A DNA stretch of 64,000 bases from CAYMOV01 sp964392085 (lineage in GTDB: Bacteria; Oederibacteriota; Muellerivitia; Muellerivitales; Muellerivitaceae). The notes beneath the pieces are model-generated. The model was not told the DNA's origin. It was given only the letters and a program-made list of their open reading frames with translations, and did not search any database. Below, one piece after another: positions 45,973 to 54,902 of the stretch. The translations under genes were made by a program, and so were the position numbers. The DNA is taken from the NCBI GenBank assembly GCA_964392085.1, contig CAYMOV010000006.1, forward strand, positions 6,866-70,865, in the 5' to 3' direction. Position 1 is the first letter of the stretch. Every line of letters begins with the position of its first letter.

Positions 45973-46908
45973 CTACTTGAGGACTTTCATGGTGTCCTTT
46001 ATCAGAGAGGCGGATTTCTCCACCATGGCCTTCTCCTCGTCGTTCAGGGGCACTTCGATCACCTGCTCCAGCCCCGAGCGGCCCAACTTGCAGAACACCC
46101 CGAAGTACATGTCCTTCAGGCCATACTGGCCTTCCATGAGCGCCGAGCAGGGCACCACGAGTTTCTGGTCCTTGAGGATGGCCTCCACCATTCGGCCCGC
46201 GGCCGCGCCGGGCGCGTACCAGGCCGAAGTGCCGATCAACTGTACAAGCTCACCGCCGCCCTTGCGGGTGCGGTCCATGATGGCCTGGATCGCGTCGGCC
46301 TTCAGGAGATTGGAAATGGGAACCCCCGCGACATTGCAGTACCGAACGAGGGGCACCATCTCATCGCCGTGCCCGCCGATGACGGCGGCAATCACGTTCT
46401 CCACGGCCACATCGAGGGCCTGGGCCAGGAATGTCCGCATGCGGGCCGAATCCAGGACGCCGGCCTGGCCGATCACCCGGTTCTTCGGGATCCCGGCGGC
46501 CTTGTAGGCCACGTAGCACATGGTGTCGAGCGGGTTCGTCACCACGATCAGGATGGTGTTGGGGGACTTCTCCACGAGCTTCTTGGAGACGTCCGCCACG
46601 ATCCCCTGGTTGATGGCCACCAGGTCCTCCCGGCTCATGCCGGGTTTGCGGGGAACGCCGGCGGTGATGACGCAGACGTCCGAGTTGGCGGTGTCCGCGT
46701 AGTCCGTGGTGCCGGTCATGCGGGTGTTGTAGTTCGAGATGGGGCCGACCTGGGCCAAATCGAGGGCCTTGCCCTTGGGCATGTCCTTGGCGGCGGGGAT
46801 GTCGAGCAAAACGACGTCGCCGAGGTCGCGCTCGGCCAGCCAGGCGGCGCAGGAAGCGCCCACGTTGCCGGCGCCGACGACGGTGATTTTGGATCGGGTG
46901 ATGGCCAT
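45973..46908 (-). CDS. mdh: Malate dehydrogenase
   Basis: 311 residues of the LDH-like MDH type. The NAD loop is VVGAGNVGASCA, the catalytic mobile loop VPRKPGMSRED holds the substrate arginines, VTNPLDTMCYVA and IGQAGVLDSAR follow, and the active-site histidine lies in GGHGDEMVPL. It oxidises malate to oxaloacetate in the TCA cycle. GGAGGGA lies upstream of the ATG on the minus strand. It completes, with icd and acn in this window, three separately transcribed TCA genes. Confidence 0.96.
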   Translation of the reverse strand: MAITRSKITVVGAGNVGASCAAWLAERDLGDVVLLDIPAAKDMPKGKALDLAQVGPISNYNTRMTGTTDYADTANSDVCVITAGVPRKPGMSREDLVAINQGIVADVSKKLVEKSPNTILIVVTNPLDTMCYVAYKAAGIPKNRVIGQAGVLDSARMRTFLAQALDVAVENVIAAVIGGHGDEMVPLVRYCNVAGVPISNLLKADAIQAIMDRTRKGGGELVQLIGTSAWYAPGAAAGRMVEAILKDQKLVVPCSALMEGQYGLKDMYFGVFCKLGRSGLEQVIEVPLNDEEKAMVEKSASLIKDTMKVLK

Positions 46909-46954
46909 GTAAATCCCTCCGGATTGTTGCGCGGTTGAAAAGCCCGGGTGCCCT

Positions 46955-47045
46955 CACCTCGTGTTTGAAACGCGGGCAACACCCGCGCAAGGTGATGAGT
47001 TTAACCCGTCCATCTCCACCCCTGATACGGGTGGGTCGGGATGGA
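46955..47045 (-). promoter_or_regulatory. Structured leader upstream of mdh
   Basis: A nested hairpin (TCACCT..CGCGGG-CAACA-CCCGCG..AGGTGA) and a second (CCATCTCCACCC..GGGTGG..ATGG) lie 50-140 bases upstream of the mdh start, in the divergent gap to cysC. The CACCCGCGCAAGGTG word is also present in the cloverleaf element at 1869-1883. A regulatory role is inference. Confidence 0.35.
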
Positions 47046-47205
47046 TGGGTAGTGTAACCAATGGGGTTGGTCTTTCCAACGGTTTCGGTTTCCCTTGGCC
47101 GGAATGGAAAAAGTGATAGTCGTCATGGCGGATGATTGCTCCGGGCTTGGCTCGCGGGGCTCTTTCAGGTAGTCTTGGGCATCAAGATCTCCAAGGAAAA
47201 CCGTC

Positions 47206-47733
47206 TTGCAAAAGGGATTCACGCTTTGGTTCACGGGCCTCTCGGGCTCCGGCAAGTCCACCCTGGCCGAACGGGTGGCTGAAAACCTCCGCTCCCGCGG
47301 GATGGCCCTGGAGATGCTCGACGGCGACATCGTCCGGACCAACCTGTCCAAGGGCCTGGGTTTCACCCACGAGGACCGCGACGAGAACATCCGCCGGGTG
47401 GGGTTCGTCTGCCACCTGCTTTCCCGAAACGGCGTCATCGCCGTGGCCTCGGTCATCTCCCCCTACCGGGAGGCCCGCGACCATAACCGCCGCAAGATCA
47501 AGGATTTCGTCGAAGTCTATGTCAGCTGTCCGATTGAGGTCTGCAAACAACGGGACGTGAAGGGCCTTTATGAAAAGGCCGCGAAGGGTGAGCTGAAGGG
47601 CTTCACCGGCGTGGACGATCCCTATGAGGCGCCCCTCAGCCCCGAGATCACCTGTGAGACCGACAAACGGAGCATCGACGATTGCGTGGCCCTGGTCCTG
47701 TCCCGCCTGAAGGACTTGGGTTACCTGACCTGA
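47206..47733 (+). CDS. cysC: Adenylylsulfate kinase
   Basis: 175 residues from a TTG with AAGGA upstream. The P-loop is GLSGSGKST (about 11-19), followed by DGDIVRTNLSKGLGFTHEDRDENIRRVGFV and SVISPYREARD, all diagnostic for APS kinase. It phosphorylates APS to PAPS with ATP in sulfate activation. No cysN/cysD sulfurylase is adjacent, so APS must come from elsewhere in the genome. The gene is followed within ten bases by an unrelated small gene. Confidence 0.95.
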   Translation: MQKGFTLWFTGLSGSGKSTLAERVAENLRSRGMALEMLDGDIVRTNLSKGLGFTHEDRDENIRRVGFVCHLLSRNGVIAVASVISPYREARDHNRRKIKDFVEVYVSCPIEVCKQRDVKGLYEKAAKGELKGFTGVDDPYEAPLSPEITCETDKRSIDDCVALVLSRLKDLGYLT

Positions 47734-47740
47734 TCCCTTG

Positions 47741-48265
47741 ATGCGAATCCGCCCCTGCCGTCCCGGCGACCTGAAGACCCTCAAGGCGGCTTTTCCCGCG
47801 CTGAAGTCCAAGCCGACGGTCCGGGGCGCGGCGGCGCTCTGGGAGGACGACGGGAATCCCCTCGCCTTCGCCTGGGCGGAACCTCGTAAGGGGCTGAAAC
47901 GGGATTGGGAAGTCCGTTTCCTGGGCGCGGTGGAGGACCGGAAAGGGTTGGGCCTGGAATCCCAGGTCTTGATCACCTTGGAACTGGAAATCGAGAAGAA
48001 GGCGGGGAGCTCCCTTTCCATTTGGACGCCGGCGGAACACCCGGATTCGGGCGGGGATTTCATCCGGGACTTGGTCAAACCGAGGGGTTACCGGTTCCGG
48101 GAATACGATTCGGGACATTTCGCGAAACAAATCCCCGGGGACCGTTACGAGAAGGAATTGTTTCCGGATGAACTTCCCCGGGGGCCGGCAAGCCTTCCCG
48201 GAGATGAGGGCGACGACGAGCGGGGCGATCCAGGACTTCCGTTTCCCCTGTTGAGCCTCAACTAA
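47741..48265 (+). CDS. Possible GNAT-like protein of unknown substrate
   Basis: About 174 residues from the ATG at 47741, seven bases after cysC. MRIRPCRPGDLKTLKAAFP resembles the opening strand and helix of GNAT acetyltransferases, but the acetyl-CoA loop is poorly kept (VEDRKGLGLESQVL at the expected place). The C-terminus is acidic and probably disordered. Co-transcription with cysC is likely from spacing. Treat the family call as tentative. Confidence 0.55.
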   Translation: MRIRPCRPGDLKTLKAAFPALKSKPTVRGAAALWEDDGNPLAFAWAEPRKGLKRDWEVRFLGAVEDRKGLGLESQVLITLELEIEKKAGSSLSIWTPAEHPDSGGDFIRDLVKPRGYRFREYDSGHFAKQIPGDRYEKELFPDELPRGPASLPGDEGDDERGDPGLPFPLLSLN

Positions 48266-48272
48266 CGGGGCG

Positions 48273-48473
48273 CTGAAAAAGTGTTTTTCACCCTGCCGTC
48301 AGGCGGCAAAGCCACCTGACGACCCAAGCGAAAACGGGGTTTTCGCAAGGCGGGTCAGCAACCATGTGGTTCGAGCGAATCGCCGTAAATCCCCCGGTTT
48401 TGAGGGGATGATTCGCGGGTACGACACGAAAAAGTCTCTTCAGTTCGACTTTTTCATCATCCTGCTTAAAACC
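48273..48473 (+). repeat. Multi-hairpin leader repeat, copy 2 with extra hairpins
   Basis: Matches 113-250 in order but carries about 58 extra bases (48296-48354) with two more hairpins (GTCAGGCGGC-AAA-GCCACCTGAC, one mismatch; GCGAAAAC-GGG-GTTTTCGC, perfect). Shared hairpins lie at 48375-48381/48410-48416 and 48428-48436/48447-48455. It stands directly in front of the gene at 48514. Confidence 0.72.
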
Positions 48474-48513
48474 CGGCCGCGCCATGGGGCGGGATCCCTT
48501 CGAGGAATGAGCG

Positions 48514-49203
48514 ATGAGCGAACCGACGGTGGAACAATTCCTCAAGGACATCCAGGACTGGAAACCCGGTGAGGCGACCGCCGAAGGCCTGCGCCGGGCC
48601 CTCGCCCTCGGGCGGACCCCGCAGGACCAGGTGGAGCCCCTGGCCCAGGGGCTCCTGGTCTCGGCCAAGGCCACCTACCGTTACCTGGAGACGGTCCACG
48701 ACCTGACCCGTTACGCCCAGATCGACCGCACGAACTTCGTGATCCGGCTGGCGCAGGTGGTGGAGTCCATGGACGGCCTCAAGCACGGCGGGGCCCTGCT
48801 CCGGAACGCCTTCGCCGACTACAACGCCCTGGTACAGTCCTCCCTCAAGCAGGATCGGTTCGACACCCTTTATTTCGACGACATCCAGAACTTCGACGTG
48901 AAGGGGTCGCTCCAGCACGTCCTCAAGGATGTGGAGCTCCTACTCCGATCCTTCTCGCTGGTGTCCGCCGAGCTCTCTGGGGTGAAATGCCTGGAACTCT
49001 ACGAGGATTGCGTTCGGTTCCACCTGTACCTTCAATACCTGACCCGGGCGGGGAAACTGCCCCTGGAGGAATGCTGGTCCATCCTCTTCGACCTCAACAA
49101 CCTGTTTTCGGGCGGGGACGGGGGCTCGGCGGAGGACTTTGAGGAAGACCTGGAGGCGTTTCGGATGGAATTGGAGGAGATCCGGAAGAATAATCGGAAT
49201 TAA
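48514..49203 (+). CDS. Helical protein of unknown function
   Basis: 229 residues, largely helical and acidic toward the C-terminus (EDFEEDLEAFRMELEEIRKNN, probably coiled coil). No signal peptide or membrane segment and no recognised motif. TCGAGGAATGAGCG precedes the ATG. Its leader is the second copy of the hairpin-rich repeat also found before the gene at 265, the only visible link between these two unrelated products. Confidence 0.72.
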   Translation: MSEPTVEQFLKDIQDWKPGEATAEGLRRALALGRTPQDQVEPLAQGLLVSAKATYRYLETVHDLTRYAQIDRTNFVIRLAQVVESMDGLKHGGALLRNAFADYNALVQSSLKQDRFDTLYFDDIQNFDVKGSLQHVLKDVELLLRSFSLVSAELSGVKCLELYEDCVRFHLYLQYLTRAGKLPLEECWSILFDLNNLFSGGDGGSAEDFEEDLEAFRMELEEIRKNNRN

Positions 49204-49222
49204 ACCGGAAAGCCAATATTGA

Positions 49223-49319
49223 ACCACGGAGAAAACGGAGGTCACGGGGGAAATCGATTAAGTATTTGCAACTAGGCCGTTTTCTGGATGAACTCCGTGC
49301 TTCCCGTGTCCCCCGTGGT
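49223..49319. repeat. CACGGAG-word inverted-arm element
   Basis: The left arm CCACGGAG..CGGAGGTCACGGGGG pairs imperfectly with CTCCGTG..CCCGTG..CCCCCGTGG. Same family as 4102-4195; it lies between convergent genes. Confidence 0.65.
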
Positions 49320-49413
49320 AAAAGACCGTTTGTAACGTGATCGTCAACCCTTCCTCCCTCCTTGGTTTTTGGAAATCGGCCTGGCGGCCGTAGGGAGGGT
49401 GGGGCAGAAGTGC

Positions 49414-50355
49414 TTATAAAGTAATGGTGAGCCCTTCGTACGCCGCGTAGGCGTTCGGGAAGATCGTCCGGGCCTTCTCCTCTTTCCGCGCCACGGCCGC
49501 GTCGTCGTGGTTCGGGTCATGGTGGAACAGGAAAAGCTGTTTGACCCCGGCCTCCTTGGCGACCTGGCAGGCCATCTCGGCGGTGGAATGGCCGAAGCCC
49601 TGGGTGGTCGCCGGGCCCCCGTATTGCTCCTCGGTGTATTGCGAGTCGTGGATCAGGATGTCCGCCCCCTTGGCGAACTGCACCAACTTCCGGTCCCCCT
49701 GGGAATAACCCTCGATGTCCGTGGCGTACACCAGCGACTTCCCGGCGTATTGGAGCTTATAGACCAACGTGCCGTTCTTCGGGTGGGAGTAGCTGCGGTA
49801 TTGGCTGATGATGACCTTGTCCCGGTAGACGGTCTTGTAGTCGGTCTGCAGGTTCACCGACTCCGGGTCGCCCCCCTCGGTCAGAAGCACTTGGTCGAGG
49901 GGCTTGAGGGTCGAGATCTTCTTCAGGGACAGGGTTTCCTTCAGGTCGATAGGGAAGAACATCTGGTCCATCATCATCTCCAGCACATATTCCAGGTCGG
50001 TGCGGCCGTTGGTGATGGGCCCGTAGACCGAGGGGCCGAAGAGGTGCAAGGAGGCGTCGGCCAAGTAGAGGGGGATGAAGAAGGGGAGGCCCATGATGTG
50101 GTCGTGGTGCGTGTGGGAAATCAGGATCGTGGCGGTCAGCCGCTTGACCTTGCGGGCCTCGCCCAGGGCGAACCAGTCCTTCACCATCTGTTGGCCCACG
50201 GGGATGATGCCGGTGCCGGCGTCGAGGATCACGGTGTGGCCCAGGACGTTCACCTGCACGCAGGACGAGTTGCCGCCGAATTTGAGCGTGGTGGGGCCTG
50301 GGACGGGAATGGATCCCCGTACTCCCCGAAAGGTGAGGGTAAAATCGGTGGTCAT
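49414..50355 (-). CDS. MBL-fold metallohydrolase
   Basis: 313 residues. The metal-binding motif HTHHDH lies near residue 81, with later metal ligands in YATDIEG and HDSQY. GNSSCVQV followed by ILDAGTGI near the N-terminus is the pattern of phosphodiesterase-like MBL proteins (PhnP/RNase Z-like group). GHSTAEMACQVAKEAGVKQLFLFHHDP at the end is typical of the same group. Likely a cyclic or phosphodiester hydrolase; the substrate is unknown. Single-gene unit divergent from the membrane glycosyltransferase-like gene. Confidence 0.88.
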   Translation of the reverse strand: MTTDFTLTFRGVRGSIPVPGPTTLKFGGNSSCVQVNVLGHTVILDAGTGIIPVGQQMVKDWFALGEARKVKRLTATILISHTHHDHIMGLPFFIPLYLADASLHLFGPSVYGPITNGRTDLEYVLEMMMDQMFFPIDLKETLSLKKISTLKPLDQVLLTEGGDPESVNLQTDYKTVYRDKVIISQYRSYSHPKNGTLVYKLQYAGKSLVYATDIEGYSQGDRKLVQFAKGADILIHDSQYTEEQYGGPATTQGFGHSTAEMACQVAKEAGVKQLFLFHHDPNHDDAAVARKEEKARTIFPNAYAAYEGLTITL

Positions 50356-50608
50356 AGGGGCCGCTCCGGATGGATCTGATGACCTTAGGATTATCGCCCA
50401 CCCCAGTGGGCTTTGGCAACGGACCCAGGGGAGCCCTGCGGGCCTCCTTCTATATGAAAGAAATGACCGAGGCCAATCGCTTGAGCTGAAGGGGATGGAC
50501 CGTGGGACGCCAGGTGGCGTGGAAGTCCACTTGGCCCCGAATTTTGGGGAGGCCCCGGGGAGTATCCCTTAACATGATCCACACCGATTTCCCGTAAGGC
50601 ATCTCCCC

Positions 50609-53071
50609 TTGCCCCGTAAACCCAACACCCGTCCAGGCCCCCGCCGGTCCAAGACGTCGGCTCCGGTTCCGCTCGCGCCGGTCCATGGCGTCCGACCTTT
50701 TGACGGCAAACCTTGGATCTTTTGGTCCCTGGGTCTGGCGGCTCTCGGCTTGACCTTTCGGATGGTACCGGGGGCCGTATTCTGTTTTCCCCAACCCATC
50801 CCCGCCTGGCCCGGTCCCTTCCTATCCGTTTTCTTGGCGGGATTTATCCTGCTCCTCATTGGATTCAAGGTCTCCTCCGAACGGTCCGGATCGGAGGGGG
50901 ATATCCCCTCCTCGAAAAGCCGTTGGATCCTAGCGGCCCTTTTGGCGGCGGGAGCCTTCCTTCGTTTGGCCCACATGGGCGAGCCCCCCCCGATGTATTG
51001 GTTCGATTACGCGGTTTCCATGACGGACGCCCGTGCCATCCTGGACTTGGGATGGCACCCAATCGCTTTCCCCTTCGGGGATCGCCCGCCCCTCTACGAG
51101 TACCTCCTGGCCGGGGTTTGGCGTTTCCTGCCGGATTGGCCCGCGTTCCAGGTCCAAAACTTGGCTTGGGCCTTAATGGATCTTTCGGGCGTTTGGCTGA
51201 TGTACCTCCTGGGCAAGGAGGCGGGGGGACGGAGGACCGGGATCCTCTTGGCCGCATGGGCGGTTTTCTGTAAACCCCTCCTCGTGATCTGCCTCGACCA
51301 ACAACAGGGCGTGTTGACGGCGCCGATGTCCGCCGCCCTTCTCTTGTTCACCCTCCGATTCATCAGGCGGACGGATCGTCGCCACGCCCTGCAATGGGGG
51401 GCGGCCCTCGCGTTCTCGACGACTATTTACCAAGCGATCCGTCCGACTTGGGGACTCCTGCCGGTGGCCGTGGGGACTTGGGCCCTTTTCTCCGGCGGGG
51501 CGGGGACTAGGTCCGGACGGATCCGTATCTTGGGGGCGGTCGGCCTCATCGCATGGACCTATTGGTTTTTGAGGGTCAACCTTTTTCTCCCGGGTTTTCT
51601 GGCGGGTCCAGGGGCCTGGACCCCGGCGGGCCTCCTCGTCCTCCTCGCCGGGCTCTACGCATGGGCCAAGGGCTCGGCGGGCGACAACGACGCGCGGGTC
51701 CTTCGATGGTTCGAGGGGATGTTGGCCGCGGGTTTATTGATGGCGCCTTTGGTCTTGCGGATGGACTTCGCGGGACACGCGGCGGGGGTCTCGATCTTCC
51801 ACCGGGATGGGGTGTTCCATTTGGACTCTGGATCGTTGGGGCAGGTTTGGCCCCATTTGCGGAATACGCTTTGGACCTTGTGGGCGGGCGGGCAGGACCA
51901 GCCCTATGCCTGCCTTCCGGGAGAGTCCTTCCTGGACTTTTACTCCCTTCTCCCGGCGGTCTTGGGTTTGGCGTTCCTCGCGGCCAAACCCAACCGGACC
52001 ACGGCCCTGGCCTTGCTCTGCCTGATCGCGGGTTTGGCGCCCCATGTCCTGTCCGGGGATCCCCATTCGGCGAAACTGATGGGCGCGGTGGCGCCGACCT
52101 GCCTGTTGGGGGCGTTGGCCCTGGACCGCCTCTTCCGGAACCTGGAGGGGAACGGGTACGGGCGATCCGTTCTTTGGGCGGGGTTGATCCTCTATGGCCT
52201 CCTCGCCGGCTCGACCATGGTCCAAAGGTTCTACGTCCGCCTTCCCGCCATGGCGTCGACTGACACGACGATCTACCGGCGCGCCAAGGTGGATGTGGCG
52301 CGGGGCCGAAAGGTCCTGGTCCACCTGTCGAGGGGGTTTTTCCCCAAGGGGGACGACTACCTGGACTCCCTGGGGGTTTTGAGTGATCGGCTGGGGGTGG
52401 GTTTGATCCGGAACCATCCCCTCACGGTCTGGGCGCCGCCGGGAAGCGCCCCCCCGGACCTGGCCCTCTACCTCCAGGCTTCCGAAAGGGAGGCGATCTC
52501 CAGGGCTCGGGTGGAATTCCCCGCGGCCCAGTGGGAACAGGACTCGGTGTACCATTTGTTGGCGCCGATGGACGACCCGATGTTTTACCGTGTTTACGTT
52601 TCGGGTGGGCGTATCCCGGAGGCTTCCAGCCCGGGTGGATCGGGCCGTTGGATCGTTTGGGCGCCCGCCCCGCCGGGAGCCTGGCGCCGAAGGGTTTTCA
52701 CGGGCCGGATGGGACTGGACCGGGGAATGGTGGACTACGAGGATGAATCGATGGAACCCTTGACGCCGATCCCTGCGACAGTGGACCTCCGTTCGGCGGC
52801 CTTCGAGGGGAACCTCCCGGTCCGGGTCACGGGGACCTATCGGTTCTCGGTGGAGACGGGGAACTACGTCCTCCTCAAAGTCGGGGGGGACCGCGTTCTG
52901 GACCTCCGGCCCGATCTGGGACCCCAAAAGGCGTCGGTCAAAAAGGTCCTGGAGAAAGGGGAGGTTCCCGTCCAACTGGTCACCTATTACAGGATGGGTT
53001 TGGAGACGCCCCAGGTCTGGGTGAGGGCGCCCGACGGCACCGAGAAGCTCTTGGGGCCCGTAGGGCCCTGA
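50609..53071 (+). CDS. GT39/PMT-like multi-pass membrane protein with C-terminal PA14-like domain
   Basis: 820 residues from a TTG. About eleven hydrophobic segments span residues 35-510. Early acidic residues in WFDYAVSMTDARA and the following GDRPPLYEYLLAGVW agree with GT-C/ArnT-like lipid-linked glycosyltransferases. A soluble tail (about 700-815) with GTYRFSVETGNYVLLKVGGDRVLD resembles a PA14-type sugar-binding domain. The role may be glycosylation of exported proteins or envelope glycans; the donor and acceptor are unknown. Confidence 0.72.
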   Translation: MPRKPNTRPGPRRSKTSAPVPLAPVHGVRPFDGKPWIFWSLGLAALGLTFRMVPGAVFCFPQPIPAWPGPFLSVFLAGFILLLIGFKVSSERSGSEGDIPSSKSRWILAALLAAGAFLRLAHMGEPPPMYWFDYAVSMTDARAILDLGWHPIAFPFGDRPPLYEYLLAGVWRFLPDWPAFQVQNLAWALMDLSGVWLMYLLGKEAGGRRTGILLAAWAVFCKPLLVICLDQQQGVLTAPMSAALLLFTLRFIRRTDRRHALQWGAALAFSTTIYQAIRPTWGLLPVAVGTWALFSGGAGTRSGRIRILGAVGLIAWTYWFLRVNLFLPGFLAGPGAWTPAGLLVLLAGLYAWAKGSAGDNDARVLRWFEGMLAAGLLMAPLVLRMDFAGHAAGVSIFHRDGVFHLDSGSLGQVWPHLRNTLWTLWAGGQDQPYACLPGESFLDFYSLLPAVLGLAFLAAKPNRTTALALLCLIAGLAPHVLSGDPHSAKLMGAVAPTCLLGALALDRLFRNLEGNGYGRSVLWAGLILYGLLAGSTMVQRFYVRLPAMASTDTTIYRRAKVDVARGRKVLVHLSRGFFPKGDDYLDSLGVLSDRLGVGLIRNHPLTVWAPPGSAPPDLALYLQASEREAISRARVEFPAAQWEQDSVYHLLAPMDDPMFYRVYVSGGRIPEASSPGGSGRWIVWAPAPPGAWRRRVFTGRMGLDRGMVDYEDESMEPLTPIPATVDLRSAAFEGNLPVRVTGTYRFSVETGNYVLLKVGGDRVLDLRPDLGPQKASVKKVLEKGEVPVQLVTYYRMGLETPQVWVRAPDGTEKLLGPVGP

Positions 53072-53229
53072 ATCCCAATGAAGCCCAGGCCTGTAGGCGT
53101 TTCCCACCCGAATTCGATCCCGAAGTCCCGCCGGCCGGGACGATTCAGGCCGTCCCCTGGACCACCTTGGGGGACAGACCCACGGGTCCTCGATATAATA
53201 GGGAACCAGTCCAAAACCGGAAGGCGCCC

Positions 53230-54216
53230 ATGAAAACGACGCAAAGTCTTCGCCGCATCCTCGGTGGGGTCTTTTTGGGCCTTTTGCTGGGGGCTCCAGT
53301 CCATGCCGCGCCTTCCCCGGACGCCGACTTTATCGCGTCCGTCACGGGGGACTACAACAACATCTCCTCCTATTTGAACAACGAATTGGCCCGGACCTTC
53401 GGCTTCTACTCCACCCTCGGTTGGCCCACCAGCCCGGAAGTCCTGAACCTGATGAGCGGACCCCGGGGCGAAATCGGGGTCGGCCTCGGGGTCGATCTCG
53501 TCAAGGTGAACTTGGATTCCCTGCCCCTGAACGCCCTTTCCCCCGATTCCAACATCAATATTCCCGGGGTCCTGCCCCTGCCCTTCCCGATCTGGCAGGC
53601 CAAGATCGGACTCTTCAAGGACCTCGATTTCGGCCTCCGGGGCACCGGCTATCCCCGCATCGAACGCGACCAGATCTCGACCGCCAACCGGGGCTGGGGC
53701 TTTGAGGTGCGTTACCAGGCCCTTTCCGATGTGAAGTATCCCAGCGTCACGGTGAACGTCAGTTGGGACCGCATGCAGGGCGACATTTACTTCCACACGA
53801 ACATCGACCAGCAATCCACCTACGTCGATTCCGGGACGACTTACGCCTCGACCCTGTCCGGCCAATCCGTTTACATGAACGCCTGGGACGTCCACAGTTT
53901 CGGCGTCAAGGTCGTGGTGGGCAAGAACCTCGGCATCTTTCATCCCTTCGGGGCCATGGGCATCCAACGGCAGGGCGGCCAGGTGACCTCCCGGTTCCAG
54001 GTGGATGTCCAGGAAGCCCTCTCGAGCGGCGGGGTGCCGGTGGTGGGCACCGGGCAGAACGTGCATCTCGACCTCACCAACGTCGCACTGCCGCCGGTCC
54101 TCCAGCCCAAGTACATCCTGGGTTTCGAGCTGGGCACGGGTTTCCGCTGGTCGAATGTCTTCGAGACCAACGGGCGGGACCGGTCCTTCTCCACGAGCTT
54201 CCGGGTCCAGATCTAG
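53230..54216 (+). CDS. Outer-membrane beta-barrel-like protein
   Basis: 328 residues from the ATG at 53230 with GGAAGG upstream. A signal peptide (LGGVFLGLLLGAPVHA) is followed by amphipathic beta-strand-like stretches (GEIGVGLGVDLVKVNLD, DLDFGLRGTGYPRI, GWGFEVRYQALSD) and a terminal strand ending SFSTSFRVQI. The C-terminal residue is not aromatic, so the usual Omp signal is weak. No named family recognised. Confidence 0.7.
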   Translation: MKTTQSLRRILGGVFLGLLLGAPVHAAPSPDADFIASVTGDYNNISSYLNNELARTFGFYSTLGWPTSPEVLNLMSGPRGEIGVGLGVDLVKVNLDSLPLNALSPDSNINIPGVLPLPFPIWQAKIGLFKDLDFGLRGTGYPRIERDQISTANRGWGFEVRYQALSDVKYPSVTVNVSWDRMQGDIYFHTNIDQQSTYVDSGTTYASTLSGQSVYMNAWDVHSFGVKVVVGKNLGIFHPFGAMGIQRQGGQVTSRFQVDVQEALSSGGVPVVGTGQNVHLDLTNVALPPVLQPKYILGFELGTGFRWSNVFETNGRDRSFSTSFRVQI

Positions 54217-54226
54217 CGGGACGCGA

Positions 54227-54433
54227 TTGCCCAAGACTTCCACCCCCCAAGATCCCTTCGTGGACCAGGACGCCTGCACGGGTTGTGAGGCTTGCGTGGC
54301 GTCGACCCCCAAGGTGTTCCGGTTGACGGCCCTGGGGCTGGCCGAGGTGCACCATCCCCGCGGGGACACCGCGGAGCATATCCAAGAGGCCATGGACGGA
54401 TGTCCGGCCTCCTGCATCCATTGGAAGAGCTGA
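54227..54433 (+). CDS. Single-cluster 4Fe-4S ferredoxin
   Basis: 68 residues from a TTG; GTG at 54260 is an alternative start. DACTGCEACVASTPKVF carries the CxxCxxC motif and MDGCPASCIHW the distant CP ligand, as in monocluster ferredoxins of the Thermotoga/Desulfovibrio FdI type. It is a small soluble electron carrier with an acidic tail. It starts ten bases after the outer-membrane gene and is followed 13 bases later by a PilZ gene; whether they share a function is unclear. Confidence 0.85.
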   Translation: MPKTSTPQDPFVDQDACTGCEACVASTPKVFRLTALGLAEVHHPRGDTAEHIQEAMDGCPASCIHWKS

Positions 54434-54446
54434 GGAAAAGGCCGCC

Positions 54447-54896
54447 ATGAACGTCAAAGTCGGTTGGATGGAACGCCGGATGTTCGAGCGCGTCGCGGCG
54501 TCCCTGCGCGTGACGTACCGCCGCGTGCCCAAGGCCGAGCTGGTGGAACTGCTCTCGAACCCGGCCTACCGGGAAAGCACCACGGACCACCTGCCCGAGC
54601 TGGCGAAAACCTCCTCGGTGCTGAGCGCCGTCACCCAGGACCTCTCGATGGGGGGCATGTCCCTCTCGGGTCCCGAGGAGTTCCCCCTGGGGGACGCCGT
54701 GGCGGTCTACCTTTACCTGCCCGACGCCCCGACGCCGGTGACCGTGGTGGCCGAGGTGGTGAGGTCGGACAGGATGGGCGGGACGGGCGATGGGGGCTTC
54801 CGGGCGGGCTTGAAAATCCTGGCGGTGAACCGCGAGGATGTGGTGCGCATCGAGAAATACCTCCTGGCGCAAAAACTGAAGGACAAGAAAGGCTGA
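54447..54896 (+). CDS. PilZ-domain protein
   Basis: 149 residues. MERRMFERVAA gives RRMFER near residue 9 (RxxxR) and TQDLSMGGMSL near 66 the DxSxxG pair that binds c-di-GMP. The following strands (AVAVYLYLPDAPTPVTVVAEVVRSD) complete the barrel. AGGAAAAGG precedes the ATG. It is adjacent to a sister PilZ gene six bases downstream. Confidence 0.87.
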   Translation: MNVKVGWMERRMFERVAASLRVTYRRVPKAELVELLSNPAYRESTTDHLPELAKTSSVLSAVTQDLSMGGMSLSGPEEFPLGDAVAVYLYLPDAPTPVTVVAEVVRSDRMGGTGDGGFRAGLKILAVNREDVVRIEKYLLAQKLKDKKG

Positions 54897-54902
54897 TAAG
54901 TC

